Shown here piece after piece: positions 25,127-33,089 of a stretch of 37,535 bases of DNA. The first letter of the stretch is position 1. Each line of letters begins with the position of its first letter. The position numbers were made by a program, and so were the translations under genes. This stretch comes from Comamonadaceae bacterium (lineage in GTDB: Bacteria; Pseudomonadota; Gammaproteobacteria; Burkholderiales; Burkholderiaceae_C). The stretch is from positions 1 to 37,535 of the forward strand of contig JAAFJC010000031.1 of assembly GCA_013297925.1 (NCBI GenBank). The letters are read 5' to 3'. The notes below the pieces were generated by a model. That model searched no databases. It had not been told where the DNA came from and saw nothing but the letters and a program-made list of their open reading frames with translations.

Positions 25127-26125
25127 TCAGCCTAGCTTTTGCGCAAGTGCCTCTGGATTCAGGTGGGTGTATCTCTTCAACATGTTTAGATTTTTATGGC
25201 CCGTGACAGAGGCGACCTCAATCGGATGCAAGCCTTTCTCAAACAAGCGTGAAGCTGCTTCGTGACGAAGATCGTGCCATCGAAGGCCTTCTATTCCGAT
25301 TCTCTTTAGAGTTTTTTTCCAAACACAAACGACTGCATTTTGAGTCGTGGCAAATACCTTTCCATCGATCGAGCGAGGAAGCATTTGCAGGATGTGAACG
25401 GCATTTCTTGATAAAGGCAATGCCGCCGGCACAGCTTTGTTTCCCTTGGCTCTAAATTGAGCTGGAATCATGACGACTTGACGGCTTAGATCAATCCAGT
25501 CCCAACGCAGCTCAAAAAGCATGCCCTGACGCAGCGAGGTTTCGATGGCAAACTGGAATAACGGTTTTACCCAAATATTGCTCGACTTTTCCAAGGCAAT
25601 GGTCAGTTTTTCGTATTCGCCTTCAAGGAGTCTTCGATCACGTTCTTTTGAGCCGGAGGGCTTGCGAATGTTTTTGAGCGGATTGGGCAAACCTTCCATC
25701 CCCCATTCTTTGCGAGCGATCTCAAACAAATGGCTGATGATGGCTAACTCAAGTCTTACCGTATTTGTAGCTCGGCCTGCATTGAGTCTTGCGTCGCGAT
25801 ATTGAGCGAAGTCTGAACCTCTCAGTTTTGCAAGGTGGTAACGTGCCAACTCGTGGAGTTTCCAACGTTCAATTCGCTGTTTTTCTTGGTAAGGGTGGCT
25901 TTTCTTTGACGCAATCTCTGTCCAGTATCGATCTAATGCCTCTGCGAGGGTTGTGCGCTCTGCCTCGCCCCTTGTTACAAAAATACCACGATCCATCTCA
26001 TTTTCAAGAGCGCGTGCCCATGCCTCAGCTTGGGAGCGGGTGTCAAAGCTGCCGTATTGGGGAGGATAACCTCGACGGATGATCTGGCCTCGCCAGAAAT
26101 TGCCACGTTTAGTGATGCTTGCCAT
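25127..26125 (-). CDS. int: Tyrosine recombinase (integrase) of the element
   Basis: The 332-residue protein has the catalytic set of tyrosine recombinases: Arg199 (TSLRQGML), His284 and Arg287 (WHDLRHEA), His310 (VTGHKN) and Tyr319 (KRYTHLNP). The N-terminal half includes an arm-binding-like segment (ITKRGNFWRGQIIRRGYPPQ) and a core-binding SAM-like domain (about 60-150). The gene lies 131 bp from the tRNA-Asn and reads away from it, the usual placement beside attR. GGAG lies 9 nt before the ATG. It should recombine the 45-bp tRNA repeats to insert or release the element. Confidence 0.95.
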   Translation of the reverse strand: MASITKRGNFWRGQIIRRGYPPQYGSFDTRSQAEAWARALENEMDRGIFVTRGEAERTTLAEALDRYWTEIASKKSHPYQEKQRIERWKLHELARYHLAKLRGSDFAQYRDARLNAGRATNTVRLELAIISHLFEIARKEWGMEGLPNPLKNIRKPSGSKERDRRLLEGEYEKLTIALEKSSNIWVKPLFQFAIETSLRQGMLFELRWDWIDLSRQVVMIPAQFRAKGNKAVPAALPLSRNAVHILQMLPRSIDGKVFATTQNAVVCVWKKTLKRIGIEGLRWHDLRHEAASRLFEKGLHPIEVASVTGHKNLNMLKRYTHLNPEALAQKLG

Positions 26126-26167
26126 GAAAGAGTGCTCCGAAATGAATCCAGCAGCTCCCAGTGTCGA

Positions 26168-26189
26168 ACTATGGCAAAACTATGGCAAA
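26168..26189 (+). repeat. Tandem 11-bp integrase arm-type sites, right end
   Basis: ACTATGGCAAA occurs twice back to back at 26168-26178 and 26179-26189, between the int start codon and the attR core. One exact and one degenerate copy lie in the same orientation at 1730-1751 near attL. Overlap with the int promoter region suggests that binding here may also control int expression. Confidence 0.65.
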
Positions 26190-26219
26190 GTCATGTTTTG
26201 AGTCGAAAAACCAAAGAAA

Positions 26220-26247
26220 AAAGGCTTGCACTTACGTGCAAGCCTTT
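26220..26247 (-). terminator. Element-encoded terminator downstream of the restored tRNA-Asn
   Basis: A perfect 12-bp stem (26220-26231 with 26236-26247) with a TTAC loop is followed on the minus strand by TTTTTCTTTGG. It stands just 9 bp beyond the tRNA 3' end, exactly where the displaced host terminator (1533-1561) used to be, and both end in nearly the same T-rich tail. Confidence 0.85.
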
Positions 26248-26255
26248 GATTTATA

Positions 26256-26300
26256 TGGCTCCTCGACCTGGGCTCGAACCAGGGACCTACGGATTAACAG
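26256..26300 (-). repeat. attR: 45-bp direct repeat within tRNA-Asn
   Basis: This is identical to attL at 1579-1623 and supplies the anticodon loop, T arm, acceptor 3' strand and CCA of the functional tRNA. The match ends between 26300 and 26301, where the tRNA 5' half continues from the host side. Confidence 0.92.
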
Positions 26301-26331
26301 TCCGGCGCTCTACCGACTGAGCTATCGAGGA
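26256..26331 (-). tRNA. tRNA-Asn (GUU anticodon)
   Basis: Read on the minus strand, the 76-nt gene begins TCCTCGA and ends TCGAGGA-G-CCA, forming a complete 7-bp acceptor stem with an encoded CCA. The D arm (AGCTCAGTCGGTAGAGC), anticodon stem-loop CGGACTGTTAATCCG with GTT and T arm (CTGGTTCGAGCCCAG) are all intact. The 3' 45 nt come from the integrated element and restore the host gene. A TATAAT box lies upstream. Confidence 0.97.
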
Positions 26332-26341
26332 ACAGCCTACG

Positions 26342-26347
26342 ATTATA
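26342..26347 (-). promoter_or_regulatory. -10 box of the tRNA-Asn promoter
   Basis: A perfect TATAAT on the minus strand lies 10 bp before the tRNA 5' end, preceded by a GC-rich discriminator-like stretch. No good -35 box is obvious at 17 bp. It falls between the TonB receptor stop (26378) and the tRNA, so the tRNA has its own promoter on the host side and is not affected by the insertion. Confidence 0.65.
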
Positions 26348-26377
26348 GCCCGAAAATCTTGCGCTTTTTGGGGTTCA

Positions 26378-28567
26378 TCACAGAGAAACGTTGAAGTTCA
26401 AGCGCAATGAGCGGGGCTGCGCTGGGAAGAGGTAGGCGTGGCTGAATTGATAGGGGCTTTCTTGAAAGAAACGCTTGTTCAAGACGTTATTCAGGTTGAG
26501 CTGGAGGTTGCTTTTGAGGCCGTTGATTTGCGTGTCCCATTTGAGGCTCGCGTCTAGGCGCGTCCATGCGGGGAGGAAGAGGCTGTTATTGGGCAGGATG
26601 GCGCGCTCGCCCTCGTGGCTGATATGTGCGCCTAGCAGCCAGCCTGGAGCAATGTGGTGGGCAGCGTTCAAGCGCAGGATGTGGCTTGGGACGTTGGTGG
26701 GCTGGAGGCCGTTGAGGGCTGCTGTAGATGATTGTTCTCTTTGCGCGCGAAGCATGGTGGCCGAGCCATCGAGCTGCCAAGCGCCAAAACGAGTTTGCGC
26801 GGCGAGTTCCAAGCCAGTGTGTTTGGCTTGGCCATCGCTCTGCACTTGGCAGGATAAGTTGCCCAATAAGCCACAAGCATCCAAGTTGCTCATGGGGCGA
26901 GTGATTTGGAAAACTGTGGCATTCCATTGCAAACCGCCTTGCGAATACTTCAACCCAATTTCGTTTTGTTGCGAACGCTTAGCGGGCAGCAATGCGCCAG
27001 GGTTGGCTGTGCTCAGGCGTGGGGCTATGTCGGATTCAATGCCTTGACCGTGGCTGGCGAAAACTGTGTAGCCCTTTGCACTGTAGCTAGCAGCAAGCCA
27101 GGGCAGGGTGAAGCTTTGCACGTATTCGGGTGGGCTGAGGGCATCGCTGCGCTTGAGAAGGGTGTGGCGCAGGCCGAGCCAGGTTTTGAAGCTCTCATTC
27201 CAGGCGATCACATCAGTGGCAAAAAATTCGATGGTTTTTTCGCGGACGGTGTTCCCGGTATTGGGGCTGGGTGTGGGGCTAGCGGGGATGGGCTGAGCTG
27301 GATTGCTGAGGTTGATGGTGCCCGCAGGAGTCGAAGCAAAGACTTGATCTGGCGTTTGGATCAGCGAGCTTGATTGAAGCGCACCGAAGCTTAAATTGTG
27401 GCGCAGGCTACCCGTTTGCAAACTGCCATCGAGCTTGAGTTGCGCAGCTTCTTTTTTGCGCCGTTCGCCTTCACTTCTGAAATCGTAGATATCTACATCG
27501 CCATTGCTACAAAAGCGATCAAACACGCCTTCAGCGCTGCAACCAAACGGGAAGGCAATGCGGTCATCCGTCTTCAGGCGCTGTTGCCCCAAATGTGCGC
27601 TCCATTGCCATCGATCATTGATGGCTTGCGTGTAGCGCAGTGAGCCTGTGAGACCTTCAAAAACGGCGGGCAGGCTCCACGTTTGTCGGTTGAGATTGAG
27701 TTTCGGATCGGCTGATGGCAAAACGCCTGCACTGCCAAGGATGCTCAGTGGCGCGACTTCCTGCTGACTGCGGCGGCTCCACTCAAACTCGCCTTCGAGC
27801 AAACCATCTTTGCCGATGCGCGAATCGAGAGCAAGCGCAAACAGCTGCTTGCTGCCGCGCGAGTCGGGCGCGGTGCTGTTCAGGCGATCTGTGGCGACGT
27901 TGAGTCGGTAGCCTTGGGCGTTGTCAGCGCCAAAACGATTGCTTAAATCCAGCGCTGCGCCAAGCTGGCCATTGGAATCGACGCTGAGATCCAAGCTGCG
28001 AATCGGTTTGAGGCCGGGGCGCTTGACCACGTAATTGACCAAGCCGCCCGGAGCGCTCGTGCCCGCTTGAATGCCGCTCGTGCCTTTCAAAATTTCAACG
28101 CGCTCTTTGTTGGCTAAGCCAATTGCTGTGTCGCCCGACATCGGCAGGCCATCGCGGCGGTAGTTGAATTTGTTGTCGATCACGAAGCCGCGCACGGTCG
28201 CATAGTCAATGTAGCCGACGGCGTTGTAGGCGTCACTCACCGAAGAATCGAGTTTGTAAAGATCAGCGAGGCGTTGCGCGCCGCTGGCTTTGATGTCGTC
28301 AGCCGTGATGACAGTCGCTGAGATGGGCTGCTCAGAAAGCGGTGCGTCAAATCCGCCAAGGCTGAGCTGTTGGCGCAGCGCAGGCGCGGAGATGACGATG
28401 GGTTTGAGCGTGGTCTCGGGAGGAGAGGTTTGCGCAAAAGTGGATGAAACGGTGTTCGAAGCTACTATCAAAACAATAGCTGCTCCCGCAGTATTCATGC
28501 CGGGAAAAGCCTGTTTTTTGCTAAAAATAGGCGAAAAAAATGAGTTTTTTGTGGCGTGTGTAGTCAT
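26378..28567 (-). CDS. TonB-dependent outer-membrane receptor, probably for thiamine or a related compound
   Basis: The 729-residue protein has a signal region (about 25-46, ending STFAQT), a plug domain (about 75-190: EQPISATVITADDIKASGAQ, RVEILKGTSGIQAGTSAPGG) and a 22-strand type barrel ending in SLRLNFNVSL with C-terminal aromatic/hydrophobic residues typical of outer-membrane insertion. By sequence it belongs with TonB siderophore receptors. A TPP riboswitch immediately upstream argues instead for uptake of thiamine or a precursor. The AAGGAAAG ribosome binding site lies inside the aptamer's 3' end, so TPP should block translation. The gene is chromosomal and precedes tRNA-Asn. Confidence 0.9.
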   Translation of the reverse strand: MTTHATKNSFFSPIFSKKQAFPGMNTAGAAIVLIVASNTVSSTFAQTSPPETTLKPIVISAPALRQQLSLGGFDAPLSEQPISATVITADDIKASGAQRLADLYKLDSSVSDAYNAVGYIDYATVRGFVIDNKFNYRRDGLPMSGDTAIGLANKERVEILKGTSGIQAGTSAPGGLVNYVVKRPGLKPIRSLDLSVDSNGQLGAALDLSNRFGADNAQGYRLNVATDRLNSTAPDSRGSKQLFALALDSRIGKDGLLEGEFEWSRRSQQEVAPLSILGSAGVLPSADPKLNLNRQTWSLPAVFEGLTGSLRYTQAINDRWQWSAHLGQQRLKTDDRIAFPFGCSAEGVFDRFCSNGDVDIYDFRSEGERRKKEAAQLKLDGSLQTGSLRHNLSFGALQSSSLIQTPDQVFASTPAGTINLSNPAQPIPASPTPSPNTGNTVREKTIEFFATDVIAWNESFKTWLGLRHTLLKRSDALSPPEYVQSFTLPWLAASYSAKGYTVFASHGQGIESDIAPRLSTANPGALLPAKRSQQNEIGLKYSQGGLQWNATVFQITRPMSNLDACGLLGNLSCQVQSDGQAKHTGLELAAQTRFGAWQLDGSATMLRAQREQSSTAALNGLQPTNVPSHILRLNAAHHIAPGWLLGAHISHEGERAILPNNSLFLPAWTRLDASLKWDTQINGLKSNLQLNLNNVLNKRFFQESPYQFSHAYLFPAQPRSLRLNFNVSL

Positions 28568-28568
28568 T

Positions 28569-28655
28569 AGCTTTCCTTCGCGAGGATTACCTCATTCAGG
28601 TTCAAGGGTTTGATCTCAGCCGCACATCAGGATTAATGCGCAGCACCCCTAGCAA
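28569..28655 (-). promoter_or_regulatory. TPP riboswitch (THI box)
   Basis: On the minus strand, the conserved THI-box elements appear in order: CTAGGGGTGCTG (28652-28641), GGCTGAGAT, AAACCCTTGAACCTGA, then GAGGTAATCCTCGCGAAGGA, matching the TPP aptamer core and its P4/P5 arm. The aptamer's 3' end contains the Shine-Dalgarno sequence of the TonB receptor gene, with only a few bases to the ATG at 28567. There is no terminator hairpin or T-run between, so control is likely at translation. Confidence 0.93.
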
Positions 28656-28728
28656 CGCGTCCGAAGACGCAGGAGTTAATGTACAACATTCATCAATGCA
28701 CTTATCGTGATCGCCTACGATAGCCAGC

Positions 28729-29208
28729 ATGACGCAAGGCTTCACCCTCCAACTCATCGACGTGCCAGCGCATCCACAGCTTCCCGACTTGCGTGAGCTC
28801 CTCCTCGAATACCAGCGCTGGCTGGGTATTGATCTGTGTTTTCAAGATTTTGAGCGCGAGATGGCTGAGCTGCCCGGCGCTTATGCCCCGCCCGATGGCC
28901 GTTTGTATCTTGCATGGATGGGCAGCGAGCTTGCGGGCTGCATCGCCCTGCGCAGGCACGACGATCAAAGCGGCGAGATGAAACGGCTCTACCTGCGCTC
29001 CGTTTATCACGGCCAAGGTTTGGGCAAACTTCTTGCTCAACATATCATTGCCGATGCCAAGCAGATTGGCTACCAACGCGTTCTGTTGGATACGCTGCCC
29101 ATGATGCAAGCCGCCCAAGCCATCTACGCCAAGCTTGGGTTTCGCGAGACGCAGGCTTATGTGTACAACCCAGTGGAAGGCGTTAAATACATGGCCTTGG
29201 CTCTGTGA
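28729..29208 (+). CDS. GNAT-family N-acetyltransferase
   Basis: The 159-residue protein has the GNAT fold: acetyl-CoA-binding motif A VYHGQGLGKLLAQHIIADAK (about 98-118), preceded by EMKRLYLRS, and motif B-like AQAIYAKLGFRETQAYV near the end. The substrate is unknown. It is divergent from the TPP-controlled receptor and 78 bp upstream of tupB on the same strand, so it might be read with the tungstate transporter, although no functional link is evident. Confidence 0.85.
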   Translation: MTQGFTLQLIDVPAHPQLPDLRELLLEYQRWLGIDLCFQDFEREMAELPGAYAPPDGRLYLAWMGSELAGCIALRRHDDQSGEMKRLYLRSVYHGQGLGKLLAQHIIADAKQIGYQRVLLDTLPMMQAAQAIYAKLGFRETQAYVYNPVEGVKYMALAL

Positions 29209-29286
29209 TCTGCCACCTATGCAAACTCGTTCATAACTCGCATTTCCGCATAGCTTCGATTCATCACGGCATCTAATATCAGTGCA

Positions 29287-30000
29287 GTGAATTCTCTCCA
29301 GCAAAGTTTCTCTTCTGCGCTCTCGCTCGTGCTCTCGGGCGATGCTGCGCTTTGGGCGATCATTGGGCGGTCGTTGGCTGTGAGCGGGCTGGCTACTTTG
29401 CTGGGCTTTGCTCTGGGTGCGGCACTTGGTGCTTGGCTGGCTGTGAGCCGGTTCATGGCGCGGGGTGCAGTGATTGCGCTGCTGAACGCGATGCTTGCTC
29501 TCCCGTCCGTTGTGGTTGGGCTGTTGGTGTATTTGTTGCTCTCGCGCAGCGGGCCACTGGGATTTCTGGGCTGGTTGTTTTCGTTCAAGGCGATGGTGCT
29601 GGCGCAATCGCTGCTGGTGTTGCCAATTGTGGCGGCTTGGGTGCGGCAGGCTTTGGAGGACGCGGATCGCAGCCATGGGGAGCAGATTACGGCGATGGGG
29701 GCAGGGCGCGGCATGCGCGGCCTGCTGCTGCTATTGGATGAGCGCTTTGTGCTGCTCACGATTGCGATTGCTGCTTTTGGACGTGCGATTGCTGAGGTGG
29801 GGGCGGTGATGATTGTGGGTGGCAATATTGATGGCTTCACGCGGGTGATGACGACAGCGATTGCTCTGGAGACGAGTAAAGGGGATTTGCCGCTGGCGCT
29901 GGGCTTGGGCGCGGTGCTCATGATGATCGTGCTGGCTTTGAATGCTTTGGTGTCATTGATCAAAAGCTGGCGTGAGCGGCGCGAGGCGTTTGCGCTATGA
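29287..30000 (+). CDS. tupB: Tungstate ABC transporter permease TupB
   Basis: This 237-residue, very hydrophobic protein has about five or six membrane segments, for example ALWAIIGRSLAVSGLATLLG and VIALLNAMLALPSVVVGLLV. It carries the ABC-permease EAA-type loop (DADRSHGEQITAMGAGRGMR, about 123-142). It starts with GTG and overlaps tupC by 4 bp (ATGA). Assignment to tungstate rather than molybdate rests on the TupA partner and on the tungsten enzyme genes downstream. Confidence 0.88.
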   Translation: MNSLQQSFSSALSLVLSGDAALWAIIGRSLAVSGLATLLGFALGAALGAWLAVSRFMARGAVIALLNAMLALPSVVVGLLVYLLLSRSGPLGFLGWLFSFKAMVLAQSLLVLPIVAAWVRQALEDADRSHGEQITAMGAGRGMRGLLLLLDERFVLLTIAIAAFGRAIAEVGAVMIVGGNIDGFTRVMTTAIALETSKGDLPLALGLGAVLMMIVLALNALVSLIKSWRERREAFAL

Positions 30001-30659
30001 GCACGCTTATTGGCTTTAGCGACGTGAGCATGCAGTTAGGCCGCGTGCAGGCTTTGCAGGGCGTAAATCTGAGCATCGCGCAGGACGAGGCTGTGGCGCT
30101 GGTGGGGGCGAATGGCAGTGGCAAGAGCACGATGCTGCGGCTGATGCAAGGGCTGATTGTGCCGACTCAGGGCAGCGTAACGCACCTAGATTTAGCTGCC
30201 CAAGCCTTCGTCTTTCAAAAGCCTTGGATGCTGCGCACCACGGTGTTGGCCAATGTGGCGCTAGCAGCTTGGTTGCGAGGTAAGCAGTGGAGTGAGGCAA
30301 AGCAAGCAGCGGCCATGGCTTTGCAGCAAGTGGATTTAGCGGATTTAGCCCAGCGCCCCGCGCGTACGCTCTCCGGCGGGCAGCAGCAGCGCCTGGCTGT
30401 GGCGCGCGCCTGCGTGAGCCAGCCGCGCTTCCTGCTGCTCGATGAGCCCACGGCTAGCCTCGCGCCGGAATCCAAGCGTGAGCTGGAGCAGCTCATGGCG
30501 AGCTTCAAAAGCCAAGGCATGACGCTGGTGTTTGCAAGCCACAGCCTCGGCCAAGTCAAGCGCCTGGCCAGTCGTGTGATCGCGCTAGATCAGGGTAGGG
30601 TGGTGTTTGATGGAAGCGTGCATGATTTCTTTGCGCGGCCTGTGCAGGAGCTGGTTTGA
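29997..30659 (+). CDS. tupC: Tungstate ABC transporter ATPase TupC
   Basis: The 220-residue ABC ATPase has Walker A GANGSGKST (about 37-45), a Q-loop in AFVFQKPWMLR, signature LSGGQQQRLAVARA (about 122-135), Walker B FLLLDEPTASL and the H-loop FASHSLGQ. It lacks the C-terminal molybdate-binding (MOP) domain found in ModC, consistent with the Tup type. It is coupled by 4-bp overlap to tupB and by TGATG to tupA. Confidence 0.9.
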   Translation: MSTLIGFSDVSMQLGRVQALQGVNLSIAQDEAVALVGANGSGKSTMLRLMQGLIVPTQGSVTHLDLAAQAFVFQKPWMLRTTVLANVALAAWLRGKQWSEAKQAAAMALQQVDLADLAQRPARTLSGGQQQRLAVARACVSQPRFLLLDEPTASLAPESKRELEQLMASFKSQGMTLVFASHSLGQVKRLASRVIALDQGRVVFDGSVHDFFARPVQELV

Positions 30660-31516
30660 TGCTGTTTTTAAGGAGAAATTGGCCAGTCGCCGGCATAGAA
30701 TCTGCGCGAAGTGCTACTAAATTCATAGTATTGAGTATCCTGCTTGCCGCCTGCCTGTCCGTATGGGCGCAGCAGATCACGATGGCTTCCACCACTTCCA
30801 CCGAGCAATCCGGCTTGTTTGGCCACTTGTTGCCAGCATTCAAGAAAGCCACGGGCATTGAGGTCAAAGTCGTCGCACTCGGCACAGGCCAAGCGCTGGA
30901 TATGGCGCAGCGCGGTGATGCGGATGTGCTTTTCGTTCACGATAGGGAAGCTGAAGAAAAATTCGTTGCTGAGGGTTTTGGCATCAAGCGCTTCGCCGTG
31001 ATGTACAACGATTTCGTGTTGATCGGCCCCAAGGCAGATCCGGCAAAAGTCTCCGGGCTGAATATTGTGGGCGCGCTCAGAGGAATTCGCGGTAGCAACG
31101 CTAGCTTTATCTCTCGCGGCGATAAATCTGGCACGCACGCAGCCGAGCTTCGCTATTGGGCGCAAGCAGATATCTTCAAACGGCCCAACCAAAAAGGCAG
31201 CGGCTATCGTGAATGCGGCTGCGGCATGGGCCCCGCTCTCAATATCGCTGCCAGCAGCGGCGCTTACGTGCTCGCAGATCGCGGCACTTGGCTCAATTTC
31301 AAAAACCGCGCCGATCTGGCCATCCTTGTCGAAGGCGATGCGCGTTTATTCAACCAATACGGCGTGATCGCCATCAATCCGCAAAAGCATCCGCATGTGA
31401 AGGCGGCAGATGCGCAGCGCTTCGTCAATTGGGTGATCTCGCCTGCAGGCCAAGCCAGTATTGCGGCCTACAAGATCGGCACCAGCCAAGTGTTTTTTCC
31501 GAACGCTGGCAGATAG
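30659..31516 (+). CDS. tupA: Tungstate-binding protein TupA
   Basis: The protein has 285 residues from the ATG at 30659, which shares its A with the tupC stop; a TTG 3 bp earlier is less likely. The signal peptide (FIVLSILLAACLSVWAQQ, cleavage near 38) is followed by the TupA anion-binding signature MASTTSTEQSGLFGHLLPAF and SRGDKSGTHAAELRYWAQ, with Ser/Thr residues that hold the oxyanion. TupA proteins bind tungstate far more tightly than molybdate. The neighbouring AOR genes need tungsten, which supports the assignment. Confidence 0.92.
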   Translation: MLFLRRNWPVAGIESARSATKFIVLSILLAACLSVWAQQITMASTTSTEQSGLFGHLLPAFKKATGIEVKVVALGTGQALDMAQRGDADVLFVHDREAEEKFVAEGFGIKRFAVMYNDFVLIGPKADPAKVSGLNIVGALRGIRGSNASFISRGDKSGTHAAELRYWAQADIFKRPNQKGSGYRECGCGMGPALNIAASSGAYVLADRGTWLNFKNRADLAILVEGDARLFNQYGVIAINPQKHPHVKAADAQRFVNWVISPAGQASIAAYKIGTSQVFFPNAGR

Positions 31517-31521
31517 GCGCG

Positions 31522-32322
31522 TCAGTTCCATCCGGCATCGACGGTGAACTCCTGCGCTGTGCACATGCTGGCTGCATCGCTCGCCAAAAAAGCCACCATA
31601 TGGGCAATATCTTGCGGTTTCATGCGATCAGGCAAACATTGGTGTTGCGCTAGGGCAGGCTCGGTCTCGGCGTTGAGCCAAAGTTTGATTTGTCGCTCCG
31701 TCATCACCCAGCCGGGCGAGACCGTGTTGATACGGATACGATCTTTACCCAGCGTGCGCGCCAAGCCGCGTGTAAGCCCATTCACAGCCGATTTCGCGAT
31801 GGAATAGCAGGGAAATGCATCTCCTTTGCTCTGCCAGCCTGTTGATCCCAAATTGATCACAGAGCCACCTCCCAAGCGCTTCATCCCAGGAACCACAGAT
31901 TGAATCGCAAAGAAGGCGGGCCGTTGATTGATGGCGATCCGCTCGTCGTAGTATGCGGGCGTGACTTCTTCCAACGTGTGACGATCATCATTGGCCACGT
32001 TATTCACCAAGATCCAAAAATCGCCTAACTCTTGGCTCGCGTCTGCAATTGCGCGCTGCAAAGCCTCCGCATCTCGCACATCGCACTCACGCCACCAAGG
32101 CTTTGGCCAGCCTTCTTGCTCGATGGCCGCTACCAAAGCATTGCTCGGCTCTGGCGCATTGTCAACAAAAGCCACGCGAGCGCCTTGGCGTGCAAGCTCA
32201 TACACGATCGCCGAGCCAATGCCGCTGCCACCGCCGGTGACGAATGCACAGCGCCCATGCAAACCAGGATAGCGGGCATGGTTTTGCAATTCTGTGGACT
32301 GCGAAGTAGAAATGGAAGGCAT
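31522..32322 (-). CDS. Short-chain dehydrogenase/reductase (SDR)
   Basis: This classical SDR has 266 residues from the ATG at 32322; an upstream start at 32385 would add a Cys-rich, unlikely leader. Cofactor motif TGGGSGIG (about 30-37), NNVAND, catalytic Ser in INLGSTGW and YSIAK are present, with a C-terminal DAGWN. The acidic residue after the second beta strand (FVDNAPE) favours NAD over NADP. It is convergent with tupA (5 bp apart) and divergent from the ferredoxin gene. The substrate is unknown; sugar or aldehyde/alcohol dehydrogenases of this family are close in motif pattern. Confidence 0.85.
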   Translation of the reverse strand: MPSISTSQSTELQNHARYPGLHGRCAFVTGGGSGIGSAIVYELARQGARVAFVDNAPEPSNALVAAIEQEGWPKPWWRECDVRDAEALQRAIADASQELGDFWILVNNVANDDRHTLEEVTPAYYDERIAINQRPAFFAIQSVVPGMKRLGGGSVINLGSTGWQSKGDAFPCYSIAKSAVNGLTRGLARTLGKDRIRINTVSPGWVMTERQIKLWLNAETEPALAQHQCLPDRMKPQDIAHMVAFLASDAASMCTAQEFTVDAGWN

Positions 32323-32591
32323 ATGGCAAACGATAAAAAGACAAATACAACGTAAGGTATCACAGAGCCGCGCAGCCTTGCCCATGCCAACACCATCAAC
32401 TTTTTTGCAATCGTATGGGCTTGCAGATGGCTGGCTTCAAGGTTTTGTATGGATGCGTGAATATTTGCAATGTTGCAGCGCACACAAGGGTTTTCTATAG
32501 GTGCTGATCCGTCCAGTTGCCCAACAATGCAGCTTGGATTTCATCAGGCAAAGCTTCGGCCTTTCGGAGCGACTACCCACAGGAGACTCTC

Positions 32592-33068
32592 ATGCAAAAG
32601 ATGTTGCACATCAACCCGGATAAATGCACGGGCTGCTTGCAGTGCGAAATGGCGTGTTCGTTTGAGAACTACGGCACGTATGCCACCAGCAAATCGCGCA
32701 TCAAGGTGTTTGACTTTCATCACACTGGCAAGAAAGTGCCCTACACCTGCACGCAATGCGATGAAGCTTGGTGCTTGCATGCTTGCCCGGTAGAGGCCAT
32801 CACGATTGACAAAGCCACGGGCGCGAAAGTGGTCAACGAATCTACATGCGTGGGCTGCAAAGTCTGCACGATTGCTTGTCCATTTGGCACGATCAACTAT
32901 GTGCAAGAAACTGGCAAGGTGCAAAAGTGCGATCTCTGCGGCGGCGAGCCTGCTTGCGTGGAAGCCTGCCCCACAGCGGCCATTACCTTCGTCGATGCCA
33001 ACTGGACGGGCATCGACAAAATGAAATCTTGGGCAGACAAATTAGGCAATCAGCCTTCAGCTTCTTAA
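32592..33068 (+). CDS. aorA: Polyferredoxin subunit of tungsten aldehyde oxidoreductase (AorA-like)
   Basis: The 158-residue protein contains four [4Fe-4S] cysteine motifs: CTGCLQCEMAC (about 14-24), CTQCDEAWCLHACP (about 55-68), CVGCKVCTIACP (about 87-98) and CDLCGGEPACVEACP (about 114-128). It resembles the DMSO-reductase-type electron-transfer subunits and the AorA proteins that extend as a nanowire in bacterial W-dependent aldehyde oxidoreductases of Aromatoleum. AGGAG before the ATG at 32592 fixes the start. It precedes the large subunit by 21 bp and should pass electrons to the FAD subunit. Confidence 0.88.
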   Translation: MQKMLHINPDKCTGCLQCEMACSFENYGTYATSKSRIKVFDFHHTGKKVPYTCTQCDEAWCLHACPVEAITIDKATGAKVVNESTCVGCKVCTIACPFGTINYVQETGKVQKCDLCGGEPACVEACPTAAITFVDANWTGIDKMKSWADKLGNQPSAS

Positions 33069-33089
33069 TTCCAAACAAGGAGAAACATC

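Larger units (their letters stand above)
1579..26300. mobile_element. tRNA-Asn-integrated element (about 24.7 kb) with plasmid replicon and defence genes
   Basis: The boundaries are the 45-bp direct repeats at 1579-1623 and 26256-26300. A tyrosine recombinase gene sits next to the intact tRNA, and tandem 11-bp arm-like sites lie just inside both ends. The cargo consists of a Gabija-like pair, a RepA/iteron replicon, an XRE regulator, SOS mutagenesis genes and a type III-like restriction operon. I found no relaxase, coupling protein or type IV secretion genes, so it is not self-conjugative. It could be mobilised in trans or be a degenerate integrative plasmid. The AT-richer plasmid-like centre and GC-richer defence operons suggest assembly from different sources. 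Confidence 0.9.

Noticed and set aside
28702-29676. 324-residue minus-strand reading frame
   Set aside because: It is antisense to the GNAT and tupB genes, Gln/His/Arg-rich and without domains: a shadow frame.
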